Shown here one piece after another: positions 34,065-44,052 of a stretch of 64,000 nt of DNA. The translations under genes and the position numbers were made by a program. Under the pieces are notes generated by a model. That model searched no databases, had not been told where the DNA came from, and saw only the letters and a program-made list of their open reading frames with translations. The stretch is taken from contig JANEZZ010001953.1 in the NCBI GenBank assembly GCA_026122225.1, forward strand, positions 248,001-312,000, in the 5' to 3' direction. The DNA comes from Heloderma charlesbogerti (lineage: Eukaryota; Chordata; Lepidosauria; Squamata; Helodermatidae). The first letter of the stretch is position 1, and every line of letters begins with the position of its first letter.

Positions 34065-34227
34065 CTTGCTCGGCAAAGCGCGCATGCGCCCAGGCGCCGC
34101 CTTCGAGCGCGCTCCGCTCCCCGGGTCCCGCCGGCCGCGGGCTGAAGAGCAGCGTGGCTTCGTGCCAGTCAGTGAAACGCGAGGCTTTCGCACACAATAG
34201 AAGGCAGGGTCTGGGTGGACGGGAGCT

Positions 34228-34254
34228 CCCTGCCCTCCTGGGACCCACCTTGAC
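34228..34254. repeat. Copy of the COX18 exon 1 / intron 1 junction upstream of the start codon
   Basis: CTCCCTGCCCTCCTGGGACC + CACCTTG duplicates 33706-33735 (which has one extra CCT) in the same orientation. It therefore carries the same AAGGTGGGT splice-donor sequence about 170 bp upstream of the COX18 ATG. Confidence 0.85.
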
Positions 34255-34322
34255 GTTCACTTCTGTAAACGGGCCGGAGAGCTTTGGCTATGGGGCAGTA
34301 TAGAAAGGTAATAAATAATAAG

Positions 34323-34424
34323 ACAGACTGCCTCAACCTCGCGCCCTCCAGATGTGTTGGGCTACTACAACATGGCTGGGCCTACTGGGAGTTGTAGGGC
34401 CACCAGGTTGAGCAAGGCTGGTCT
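34323..34424. mobile_element. Short fold-back MITE, CCTTCCCCAACC family
   Basis: ACAGACTGCCTCAACCTCGC at the left mirrors CCACCAGGTTGAGCAAGGCT at the right. Smaller than other copies, with the TGGGAGTTGTAGGGC centre. Confidence 0.65.
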
Positions 34425-34618
34425 GGGGCACACAGAGCAAAGTGGCTGCCCCAGGTAGCTGATCTGAGGTGTCATGAAAGGGTAGTAAAGTGTTAAGATA
34501 TTTAAGGCGCAATCCTATGCATGTTTATTATTACTGTTAATTACATTTCTATATCGCCCCATAGCTGAAGCTCTCTGGGCGGTTTACAAAGGTTAAAAAA
34601 ATTACGGGCACAATCTGC

Positions 34619-34718
34619 GTGTTTAGACAGAACCAAGTCCTGCAACTCCCAGCATGCCCCAGCCAGGTGCCTGGCTGGGGCATGCTGGGAGTTGCAGGAC
34701 TTGGTTCTGTCTAAACAC
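34619..34718. repeat. Perfect palindrome: 49-bp arms with a 2-nt centre
   Basis: Left arm 34619-34667 (GTGTTTAGACAGAACCAAGT ... CCCCAGCCAGG) is the exact reverse complement of 34670-34718, with TG at 34668-34669 as the only unpaired centre. Imperfect complementarity continues a few bases outward. A diverged copy of the same module in head-to-head order lies at about 34800-34870 (GGACTTAGTTCTGTT then AAGACAGAACCAAG). Confidence 0.95.
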
Positions 34719-35271
34719 ACAGAGGATTGCACCCTGAAAATACAATACGCAAAATTTAAAAAACACACAGACAGTTTACACAGAGACAACACTGAATTTG
34801 TAGGACTTAGTTCTGTTAAGACAGAACCAAGCCCTAAAACTCCCAGCATTCCTCGGTGAGCATAGCTGTACGACTTGCTTAGGGTTGCGCCCTAAATGTG
34901 TTATTATTGGGGGGAGGGGGCATTCTGGCTGGAAGGGGGAGAGGCGCTTGTGGAATGTTATGCCTCGGGTGCCAAAATGACTTGCCCTGGATACTTGGGG
35001 TGGGAAGGAGTATTTACTGCTCTGATTCATGCACCAAAATGTATTGGGCCAGCTCTGTGTATTTTGTGTGAGGGACTTTGAACTAGTAATCTAAAGCACC
35101 TGTTAGCCACCAACAGAAATTGACCACATTTTGGAGCTGGACAAGGCACATAATGCCTTTTTGCAACATTTCAAAGCACCAAGGCCCAAACAGTTGACTG
35201 TTTTTCTCTAAGAGCAAAATGTAGGGGAGGCGTGATTAACTCTACTCCTGTTTTTTTCAGATGGTGTAAAA

Positions 35272-35741
35272 CAGCGGTCCCCAACCTTTTTGGGACCAGG
35301 GACCTGTCTGTAGAAGACAATTTTTCCACAGACCGGGGGGGGGATGGGAGTGGGCCGCAGTAGGGGTGTGGGAACCCCCCTTACCTTGGGTCCACGGGGG
35401 GGCAATCTCTCCCCCCCACCAGGAATCCTCGTTGGCCCTGGGCTCACCGCGGAGCTGCTGGCCGGCTCCGGCCGGGGGAGGACGTCCGGCTGCTGGGACG
35501 CAAATGGCGTAGCGGACGCCATTTACGTCCCTGTTCTTTGCAGTAATAGGCTATTTCTGCAAAGAACAGGGCTGAGCCGGCCAGGGCCAGCGAGGATTCT
35601 GGGGTGGGGTGGGGACGGATCGCCTCCCCCCCCCCCCGTGGACCCAAGGTAAGAGGGGGATTCCCACACCCCTACTGCAGCCCGGTCCCTAACAGGCCAC
35701 GGACCGGTACCGGTCCGCAGCCCGGCAGTTGGGGACCCCTG
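35272..35741. mobile_element. hAT-like non-autonomous fold-back transposon with intact 8-bp target duplication
   Basis: Bounded by exact duplications GTGTAAAA (35264-35271 and 35742-35749). Termini CAGCGGTCCCCAAC and, inverted, CAGGGGTCCCCAAC. The interior folds back over its whole length (CTTACCTTGGGTCCACGGGG with CCCCGTGGACCCAAGGTAAG). The centre is a double palindrome: ACGCAAATGGCGTAGC/GACGCCATTTACGT, then CCCTGTTCTTTGCAG/CTGCAAAGAACAGG. No ORF for a transposase. The centre is shared with the composite element at 1617-4500. Confidence 0.85.
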
Positions 35742-35779
35742 GTGTAAAAGCTAGAACGGAACGGCCCTTTTATGTTATA

Positions 35780-36905
35780 TTAGTATTAACCCCATAATGC
35801 CTGGAACACATCTGGGATGGCCCAGAATAGCAACTTCCAAATTAATGAAATCAACCAAACTCACTAGTCACACATAACTCCATGGCAGGGATGCAGTAAG
35901 CCACAAAACATCGACAGAAGCCATGTTCTGTCTGCAGTAGTCTGTACTGAGGACAAATGGTCTAGAACAGCAACTTCTGAGTGAGCCAGCTCAACCAAAC
36001 TCACCAGTCACACCAGACTAGATGGGATTGATAAAATAAGTTCTAAAATTTCCACAGAAATTCCATGTTTCACTAGCGGTTCCAGGCCATAGTCCATATT
36101 CCTCCAAAGAGGATGGAGTGGCAACTTTGAAATGAGCCAGCTCAACCAAACTCACCGGTCACACATTACTTCCAAGTTGTGATGCAATCAGCCACAAAAC
36201 ATCCACAGAAACCACATCCTGATACCTGTTCCAGGCCAGAGTTCATATTCCGCAAAACAGGCTGGAATGGCAACTTCCACGTGAGCCAACTCAACCAAGC
36301 TCGCCAGTCACACCGGTCTAGATGGGATTGATATAATAAGCCACAAAGCATCCATGGAAACCATGTTTCATGATTAACTGCATCAGTTCCATCTAGTAAA
36401 ATGACAGCGGTGTATTTGGTTAGTTTCACTCATTCAGACGTTGCCATTCTGGGCTATTCCCCCACAAGAGTTTGTGGCTTATTTTGCTCACTTGGAAGTT
36501 GTCGTTCTGGGCCATTTTGTAAAATATGGACTAATGTTTGGAAGGGGTATCAGAACGTGGTTTCTGTGGACATTTTGTGGCTTATTGTATCAGTCCCGTG
36601 CACTTAAGTGTGACTGGTACGTTTGGTTGATTTGACCAACCAACCTAATCAAATTTGATTAGGCCCCTTCCAACCCTACTATTCTATGATTCTGTGATTC
36701 TATGAAGTTGCCATTCTGGCCTGTTTTGCAGAATACGGACTGTGGCTTGGAATGGCTTTTGAAACGTGGGTTCTGTGGTAGTTTTGGAGCTTATTATATC
36801 TGTCCCATGTAGTAATGTGTGATTGGCAACTTTGGTTGATTTGGCTCATTCGGAATTGGCCATTCCATATGTGTTCTAGGCATTGTAGGGTTAATAATAA
36901 TACAA
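35780..36905. mobile_element. Giant fold-back element built from about 150-bp tandem units in head-to-head arrays
   Basis: The left array has four units marked by TCAACCAA(A/G)CTC at about 35851, 35991, 36142 and 36291. After about 36395 the same text continues inverted (TTTGGTTGATTTG, GTTGCCATTCTGG, ATTTTGTGGCTTATT). The outer ends AACCCCATAATGCCTGGAAC and TCTAGGCATTGTAGGGTTAA are inverted repeats. A CR1-like 3' tail at 36640-36706 interrupts the right array. Non-coding. Confidence 0.75.
36640..36706 (+). mobile_element. CR1 LINE 3'-end fragment
   Basis: Reads AGGCCCCTTCCAACCCTACT and then ATTCTATGATTCTGTGATTC + TATGA, the typical CR1 terminus with its short tandem octamer tail. Inserted inside the fold-back array. 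Confidence 0.85.
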
Positions 36906-37265
36906 TATTGCAAGGGCTTTAGGCCTAAAATATTGTTCTAAAGTGTTTCTAACACATGCCACTATTTTTGGCATTTTTTTTTAATATAAAGGGGCCATTC
37001 CATTCTGGCGTTACAATGTCCCCTTTCTTTCGACTAAGATTGCAATGCCACGGGAGTTTCCCTGCATCTGGAACCATGACCCACAAGGAAAAGACCCACA
37101 GGTCTTTTAGATTTTTATTTTCTAAATATTTAGAAATTGCCAGGTCAATGCTAATACAACCGATCGTTATTATCCTGATGTAATAGACTGGGAGTTGTGG
37201 CTGAGAGAGTGTGGCTTCAAAACTGCGAAGTACTGTGGTGTTATGATACATATGTTTTGTGGAAA

Positions 37266-37305
<40 letters not shown>
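37266..37305. repeat. (GT)n(GA)n compound microsatellite
   Basis: About ten GT dinucleotides followed directly by about ten GA dinucleotides. Confidence 0.9.
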
Positions 37306-38257
37306 TCTGAAGAGTATTTGTGACAAACCTGCAGTATAGTTTGGTGTTATTGTCCAGTAACCTGCAGATTGGGGAACTTATGTTTGTTTGAAGAAAATGC
37401 CATGAGAGGGAAGGTGCTGCAAAATGGACAGCAGCAGTGTTAGAGGAGGAGGCAATTGACTCTTTCCATGCAGGTCGTTTTGGGGAATCACTACCCCATG
37501 GATGTTTTTCTAGTCCTGTTCTACACACACGTGTTCGCGCAAAAGCAGTGGGGGAAGAATTATGATGACAAAAATGTCCAGCAAGGGAAAAGTTAATCAC
37601 ACCTGTTTTTCCTGTTCTGCTTTTTCAACTGCACAGCTTCCTCCACAATGCTGCCCCCCCATGTAAAGTTGGAGCATTTGGATGGTAAAAATTCCTTTAA
37701 AAGGCCCCCACCTGGTTACTCCCCCCCCCACTTGAGGGTTAGATGCAAAAAGTTTAATAAAAGTACATGAGCGCTTACACCTGGTCCTGCTGGAGTGGGA
37801 TGCCTCAAACTTCTAAGAGGTTGGCAATTAGACCAGCATTTGCAGTTGGACCACAGAAACAAACTAGCATTTTAAATTGGATGCATGGGAAGGCCAAGCA
37901 GGGAGACCACCCTGGCCCTCTCATTGGCACCATGGACTGAAAAGTGACAAGTAGACTGATCCTTGGAGCAGCAACAGCAAGAAGTGGCAGAGAGCAAAAG
38001 GGATGTGTAAGATATGAGGTGAGCAGGTAGAACTCCCGGGGGTGAAGAAACATATTGGCATGATGATGGATTACCCAAGGATCCCAGGCAAAGAGACCTG
38101 GGACACCAATTACTGATATTCTGTAGACCACAGGTGTTAGAGGCAGTCCATAGCCATGTGTGGGTTGGGCACCAGGGTCCCTGGAAAACACAAGGCCGGG
38201 TTCTTTTGGCCAGGTTGAGGATGTGGGATTGGGATGAGGGGGACAGTTATGGGGTGT

Positions 38258-38335
38258 ATAGAGCTGGGTGTTACCTGTATACAGGTGGTGTTGAAGATAG
38301 AGCTGGGTGTTACCTGTATACAGGTGGTGTTGAAG
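38258..38335. repeat. 39-bp tandem duplication containing a 14-bp palindrome
   Basis: Two exact copies of a 39-bp unit (ATAGAGCTGGGTGTTACCTG ...), each with the palindrome ACCTGTATACAGGT. Confidence 0.9.
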
Positions 38336-39954
38336 TCACCCAAGGACAGCATGCAGAAAGAGCAGAAGGCCAAGAACAGCCCTGAGGGACTCCCAACAGA
38401 AATAGGAGAGGATTAGGAAGAGCTTCCTCCTATGGAAACACTGAAATAATAATTAGGCAGGTAGGACCTAGGGCATAAAGGGAATCAAGTAGTTGGGTGA
38501 TCAGTTGTATCAAAGGCGGCAGGTCAAGAAGAATGGGAGCAGAATAAAGGGATTTAGATTTTGCGGTGAGATCCTCAGTGATTTTTGTTAGGGCAGTTGC
38601 AGTTGAGTGCAAGGGTAGAGAGCTGAGTTGGATGAAAGTCAAAGTGGCGAAATGCCAGTTTGGTAGTCTCCGATTTGATCAGGTGCTCCCAATGCACCTG
38701 TGTTCCGGATTGCCTTATTTTGTATGAGACCCTACTGATGGGTCTCTCACCCCATTCCGGTCTGAAATTTGGTGGGCTGGGACATGAGATGGGGCGTTTC
38801 CAGTTGCGATGCCTAGACTGGAATGGCCTCCTCAACAGAGCTTGTGCAGCTACCGCTTTGTTTGCCTTTTAGTGAGCACATAAATTACGGATTCAAGAGA
38901 GCTTTTGGACTGGATTAGTATTTGCTGCTGCTGCCACCATAATTTTTCATTTGACGGTTTTAAATTTTCCCTTGTAGCTGTCCAGGAATACTCATCCTGG
39001 CTGGAAACTAGGTTCCGCTCCTGTCATTTTGAGCCTGTGAGGTGCTGTCACCCAAGAGGCCAAGCTGTCACCTCTCTGTTCCAGAGCAGGGCAGCTCCCT
39101 GTGGGAAGATGTGCATTGGAGGCAGGAATGCAGGAGTCTGAACTCTAGTACCAAAGATGCTATTGCCCAAGGATCAGAGGTTCAGCCCCCGTGTGTCAGA
39201 AACTGAATTGTGTGTCCCCTGGCAGAGTTGGTGCATCCACAGGGGACCCTGCACAGGGCTCTTGCCTGGTTTCATGCTGGTCCTCAGGGAAGCTCTGCAT
39301 CTTCATGGAAGGGAAAGTAGCATCCCCTAGTGCTTTGGAAGTTTCAGAGTTCTGTCTAGGCTTTGACAACATCATGCTTATACCGACAAAATCCAAAGAG
39401 CAGAAATGGGTGAAGACCCAGCAGGAATTCCTGGGTGTTCCCACCCTATCTGCAGCAGGGGCAAGTGCATCTAGTTGCCTGAGTGACCAACTGGGGCCCT
39501 GGCATGGCTCATGGCACACCATTGCAGCCTGGCCAGCTAATAAGAGCAATTGCTATTGAGCTGGTATGGTGCACCCGTCACCCAGCTGGCTATCAGGAAT
39601 GCTAGAACAGCCTAGCTGTAAGGCTGCTTAATGGGGGCCCAGTATGGCTTCATGTAGATGGACCCGTTTTGTATGCAAGCTCAAGAGCTGAGGAACAGCA
39701 GCAGTAGTTGAGTACAGGTCAATTTGTTGACAAAAACCACTGGTTCTTTAAACGTGGCTTATCATGTGGAACTGCTTCCGCAACAGCATTTGCCCGCTTT
39801 GCTTCTGTGCAATGAAATTGCGGTTTCTTTATTCTTGCTTTGATTCCCATCCATATATTCCTTGTTTCTCACCTCCTGGGCATTAATAGTTATCTGATAC
39901 GCAGCATTTTTCCAATGAATAGGTAGTGAAGGATTAGGGTTGATGTTATGAAGT

Positions 39955-40095
39955 ACTGGTGTAGTGTAATGGTTAGGAGTGAGAGTTGGGAAGTTGCTGG
40001 TTCAAATCTTACCTCGCATCTCAGCCACAAATTCACTAGGTACCTATTGTCTTAACAGTTTACCATCTGAATAATGCTAGCTGATCTTGAAGTAG
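39955..40095 (+). mobile_element. Sauria-type tRNA-derived SINE (5' part)
   Basis: TGTAGTGTAATGGTTAGGAG (A-box side) and GGTTCAAATCT at 39999-40009 (B-box consensus GGTTCRANNCC), followed by CTCGCATCTCAGCCACAAA. Truncated and diverged after the promoter region. Confidence 0.75.
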
Positions 40096-40139
40096 GACCT
40101 TTGCAAGAGTTACTCAGATAACGTACATTAAAAAGTGAG

Positions 40140-40978
40140 ATTATAGCTGTGCTAATCCATTAGAAAAAATATCCAAAATTGGGTCATACCTTTATTAGGA
40201 CCAATCCAAATGCCACAAAAGCATATGCAAGCATTTCAATTCTCTAAAACAGTTCATTAAGCTAAATAGTACAAAAAACTGGGGTGGGGAGACAAAATAA
40301 AGATTAGTGCAGATGTTGTAGCCATGAGATCTGCAGAATTTAAGCAGTCTCAAGCTAGAAACTGCAGGCTGAATTTTTTATGCGCCTTGAAGAATATCAT
40401 ATTCAGCCATTCAGGATGGAATGTACCACCAGAAGATTATTTTCTACCACCTGAAAAGAGCCTTTGCTTTTGAAGGTTCCATTCCCTCCAACCACTAGTT
40501 AATACTACACAATTTGGCTTCAGTTGACATTTTCTATATAGTGCATCACCTAAAATTAATCTCGTGCTTTCAAAATATAAAAACTGGCATGTTTCTCTTT
40601 ACATCTGCTGTCTGCCTGCCCAGGAACCTCTGTGTTTTGATCAAGGGAAGAGACAGACCTGAGTTACAGCTGGCCTTTAGATTTTCAGAAATGGGAGTCA
40701 GCCATTGCTTCTTTGTCCCAGAATGCTGCCTGCAGCACCTACCAGGGACTAATTCATTCCATTTATAGTCCCCACCTTGAGACCGAGTCTAAGCTGCAGT
40801 CCTCAGGACTATAAACAGGGCAAGTCTTTGTACTCCCCCCAGTCCCTGCCACCTTTTTGGACCATCTAGCCTGATGAAGAGTTCTGGAGAACATGAAAGC
40901 ATGCACACCCTTTTGTGGCTGGCATGTTGGTCCTAATAAAGGTATTGGCCAACTGTGGATTTCAGATAAAGTAGGTAA
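40140..40978. repeat. Inverted repeat pair about 0.8 kb apart
   Basis: CATACCTTTATTAGGACCAA at about 40187-40206 is mirrored by TTGGTCCTAATAAAGGTATT at about 40929-40948, with flanking GCCACAAAAGCATATGCAAG / CATGCACACCCTTTTGTGGC also paired. Either a fold-back element or two opposed copies of one repeat. Confidence 0.65.
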
Positions 40979-41670
40979 TATGAACACTTGAACTGTGCTA
41001 TATAAATAGCAATTTATTATTTATAATAATAATAAAACTGATTCATGTGGTGCTGACTCTTCTGGCATGAATTCCATTAAGCACTGGTTACTAATGGAAT
41101 AAGAAGTGACATACACAAATGGAAACATTAAAAACAAAGTAAACAGCTTGGCTGAAAAGAGCTGCACAAGTAATTTGAAATGCCCCAAAGAGTTTTGGAT
41201 TTGTGTTTCTTGAATAGCAATCTTCCAACCCCCATTCAAACCTCTTTTGAAACAGGCAGGACAGCAGTGGTATAAGCAGTTTGTGGTATGATGTAGGAGG
41301 TCTGCCATTCAAAAGAAAGAACGTTAACACTCTTTGGTATGACTAGAAAGAATGTAGTCACCCAAGTCCTTAGGTGTACCTAAAGTAACTGTTTCAATTC
41401 TGCCCATTATTTGAATAGCACTTTTGTACAATAGTATTTTAAAGTATCAGGGGAGGACATCAGATAAACCTATATGCTTCCATTCAATGTTTGTGTGAAA
41501 TTGCAAAGAATGGAATAGGCTTGCTAGCAAGTTCTACCACATTTAGAATTCTGGGATTTAAGGGGTGAGGTCATTCTCTAAATCAAAAGAAAAAAAATCT
41601 GCCTATTTTCCAAGTAGTTATAATGTTTAAAAAAAAAAAATAGAGAAGACCTAGAAGGTCTCAAAAAGAA
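40979..41670. other. Intergenic DNA downstream of ANKRD17
   Basis: No gene seen between the repeat pair and the presumed ANKRD17 poly(A) site. Confidence 0.5.
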
Positions 41671-43992
41671 CACGTTCTTTGTCTTTATTGGTCAAGTACA
41701 TTACATTTGAAATATAAAAGGTGTTCCAAAAATGCTCCTAATACAGACTTCTAGCACCCCCCACCCCAATATTTAATTTAACAAGCCTTATTCCATAAAC
41801 AAGACATGGGGTATTTCATCCTGTTCTCCTGTCAACAGTTTTGCTTTCAAGTCAACAAAATACAGATAGCTTTAATAAGAAACCACATCCTAAGAAACTT
41901 AGCTCAGCTGAACCTGACAATATATTTTGTTGTAATAAATAGTAAGCAGCATCTATGCTGAAGGATTATTTCAAGGAGGCAAAAATAATCCCAGTTAAAT
42001 GTGGAGACGCATCAGCTAAAGGAAGTGGGGAACATTATATAAAATACTTGAATGGCATTCACCCATTAAAGTGCTGAAAACTTGGTTTGTTTTTCTCCTT
42101 TCCAACAGCAGTTTGGTTAGGCATTAATTTTGCTTCAACCAATTTCAAACATTTCAGTAGGAGTAGTAAGTGACAATGGAAAGGTAATTTTTATTTTAAG
42201 AGCACCAATAGTGGCATGTACACAGATGAACTGGTATTTATTCACAAGCCTTTCAACATCTCTAAAGTTGTATTTACAAGGCTGCAGGTTTCTTTGGGAA
42301 AACCATTTTTCTTGCTGGCTTTATATATGAAACAGCATGTTAGAGCTCCAGTTTTGTAGTTGAGAAATTGAGCTGGTCTAGTAATCTGAGATTTTCATTC
42401 AACTAAGTCTTATGTTGATCCACAGAGGCTGCCATCCTATAACTAGGGAGATAGCTCAATTGAACTCCATGGGTCTTACTTCTGAATAGATATGTAGATG
42501 ATTGCACTGTAATGCCCCATGAGAAAGGGCTAATAAGAGTGCTACTGTAACATTAAACAGACTTTCAGTTCACTTTTTTCCAACTAGCAAAGGAAAGAGA
42601 CAATGGACTGTTTGTATCCTAACATGCAGTACTAAACAGGAGTAATAGATCAGCTTATAAAATTTAAAAATACGTATCGAACATTCACAGATATATCAGT
42701 TACAAGTAGGGTCTTAAAGATAATTAGGCATCATCAGCTGGCACAGGTGCTTCTAAAATCTGCTCTAGAGCTAAACGGTTTCTTTCCTAATCAGAATGCT
42801 GATATTTCATTCCAGCTGACTTTCTAGGTGATGAAAGTGATCAAAGATGACCACATTATATATCCTGGATTGGAATCTTGCAAATAAACACAGCAAATTT
42901 TATTTCAGAACCAATTATTTCCTGGCATGAAACGCCAATGTCTTCTGAATAATGCTTTGTTTTGGGACATTTCTGTTAGTGTAGTTCTTAGGAAATGATG
43001 ATGCTGGACATGCTCAGTTCAGTATAGTTGATGGTAAAACATATGGTAACAAATGCACGTGACAGAATTGAAAGCCACAGAGAGCTATGCTGAAACTCAC
43101 TGTGGGACATAACTCACCAGACTTTATTAACCTACCTTTGTTAGTAAGATCTCTGCAGAACTGCTAAATCCCTTAAAGAACAGTGACATTTACTGACGGT
43201 ATCAAAAGGAAAAGAAATAGCTTTTGAAGAGCCTAAATGTTGTGGAGATTAGAGGTTTGTGTTTATGTTTTATGTTCAACTTTTGTAAAGGAGATGGGGA
43301 ACTAGTTCATTGACTTCATATTCCTGTTACAAAAGTAAATTAAATAGTAATGAACATATGTCAAATTCCATAGCATAAAGCTGTGGGGAGAACCCACAAA
43401 TAATGCCCATTTTATGCTGTATTTAAAATTACACGAGTAGAAAAAGAGTTATGCTTATTAATAGTTTAATGTATGAAGGAAACATCCAGACTGCTGTATA
43501 TGAAGGTACATCTGTCACATTAAAGTCTACATAAAGTAGAGCCTCTATACTGACATACTGAAAAGATTTACTTTCTGCTTAGCCATTTCTGTTATGTAAA
43601 CAATTGTACATTTATCTGTCATTCTAAAACTTCAGGATCAAGTTTACATAATTTTGCTAAATTTCTGTGTATGCCCAGAAGCAGCTTACAGTACTAAAAA
43701 CCAACCAGCCAAAGAACAGCTTCAACAGAAAGTTATGTTCAAAAATTAATAATAATCAAAGGGAAAAGAAAATGAAACTAAGAGAGGATAAGTTGAACCA
43801 TATGATGGTAGGGAATGGGCAGTCACAATGTTCACAGAAAAGGGTCAGTTAGTACGTTCTTCTGCGAAAGCCTACACACTTCAGTCCAACACAACCGAAG
43901 AATGATCTCGGAGCCGAGGAAAACTGGTTCTGCCATTTGTATTCTCCTCTAAGCCAAAAGAAAATCTCCAGGCTATCAAAAGTGATCCCCAC
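41670..43992 (-). other. ANKRD17: ANKRD17 3' untranslated region
   Basis: AT-rich, mostly repeat-free 2.3 kb after the TGA at 43993-43995, of a size plausible for this gene. The 3' limit is inferred from the poly(A) signal. A CAATCC-type repeat remnant (CTTACTTCTGAATAGATATG) lies near 42476. Confidence 0.55.
41684..41689 (-). terminator. ANKRD17: Probable ANKRD17 polyadenylation signal
   Basis: AATAAA on the minus strand, about 2.3 kb past the stop codon and followed by GTGTTCTTTTTGAG, a GU/U-rich downstream element. Repeat content rises beyond this point, fitting the end of a 3'UTR. Confidence 0.55.
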
Positions 43993-44052
43993 TCAGCCAA
44001 GCTGGTTCATATGCACACTGTTCATATGAGGTGTCCATGTTCCAGTCCATAC
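43993..44052 (-). CDS. ANKRD17: ANKRD17 terminal coding exon
   Basis: Sixty bases after the acceptor CTCTCAG. Encodes VWTGTWTPHMNSVHMNQLG, then TGA. It is too short to show as an open frame and was found by continuing the conserved C terminus. Confidence 0.95.
   Translation of the reverse strand, partial: VWTGTWTPHMNSVHMNQLG

Larger units (their letters stand above)
33640..34260 (-). promoter_or_regulatory. COX18: COX18 CpG-island promoter with NRF1-like and YY1-like sites
   Basis: CpG-dense region over exon 1 and its upstream flank. GCGCATGCGC (34080-34089), the core of the NRF1 consensus, lies 16 bp upstream of the start codon. CAAGATGGCGCC across the ATG (plus strand 34057-34068) resembles the YY1 motif AAGATGGCGGC often found at translation starts. 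Both factors are known regulators of nuclear-encoded respiratory-chain genes; the binding here is inferred. Confidence 0.65.
36906..39954. other. Intergenic DNA without recognised gene
   Basis: Contains the (GT)n(GA)n microsatellite at 37266-37305 and a 39-bp tandem duplication at 38258-38335. Open frames here (for example 37805-38191 and 39196-39549, minus) show no family-like sequence. Confidence 0.55.

Noticed and set aside
33465..34260. Long open frames on the plus strand and in other minus frames (up to 226 aa) over the CpG island
   Set aside because: They are Arg/Pro/Ala-rich shadows of GC-rich DNA over COX18 exon 1; only the minus frame through 34064-33732 matches a known protein and splices correctly.
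34619..34718. microRNA precursor
   Set aside because: Perfect 49-bp pairing with a 2-nt loop is unlike a Drosha substrate and derives from an interspersed repeat; kept as a palindrome only.
35851..36300. CRISPR-like array of spaced repeats
   Set aside because: Units are about 150 bp, diverged, without short constant direct repeats, and lie in a vertebrate genome; they are tandem units of a fold-back element.
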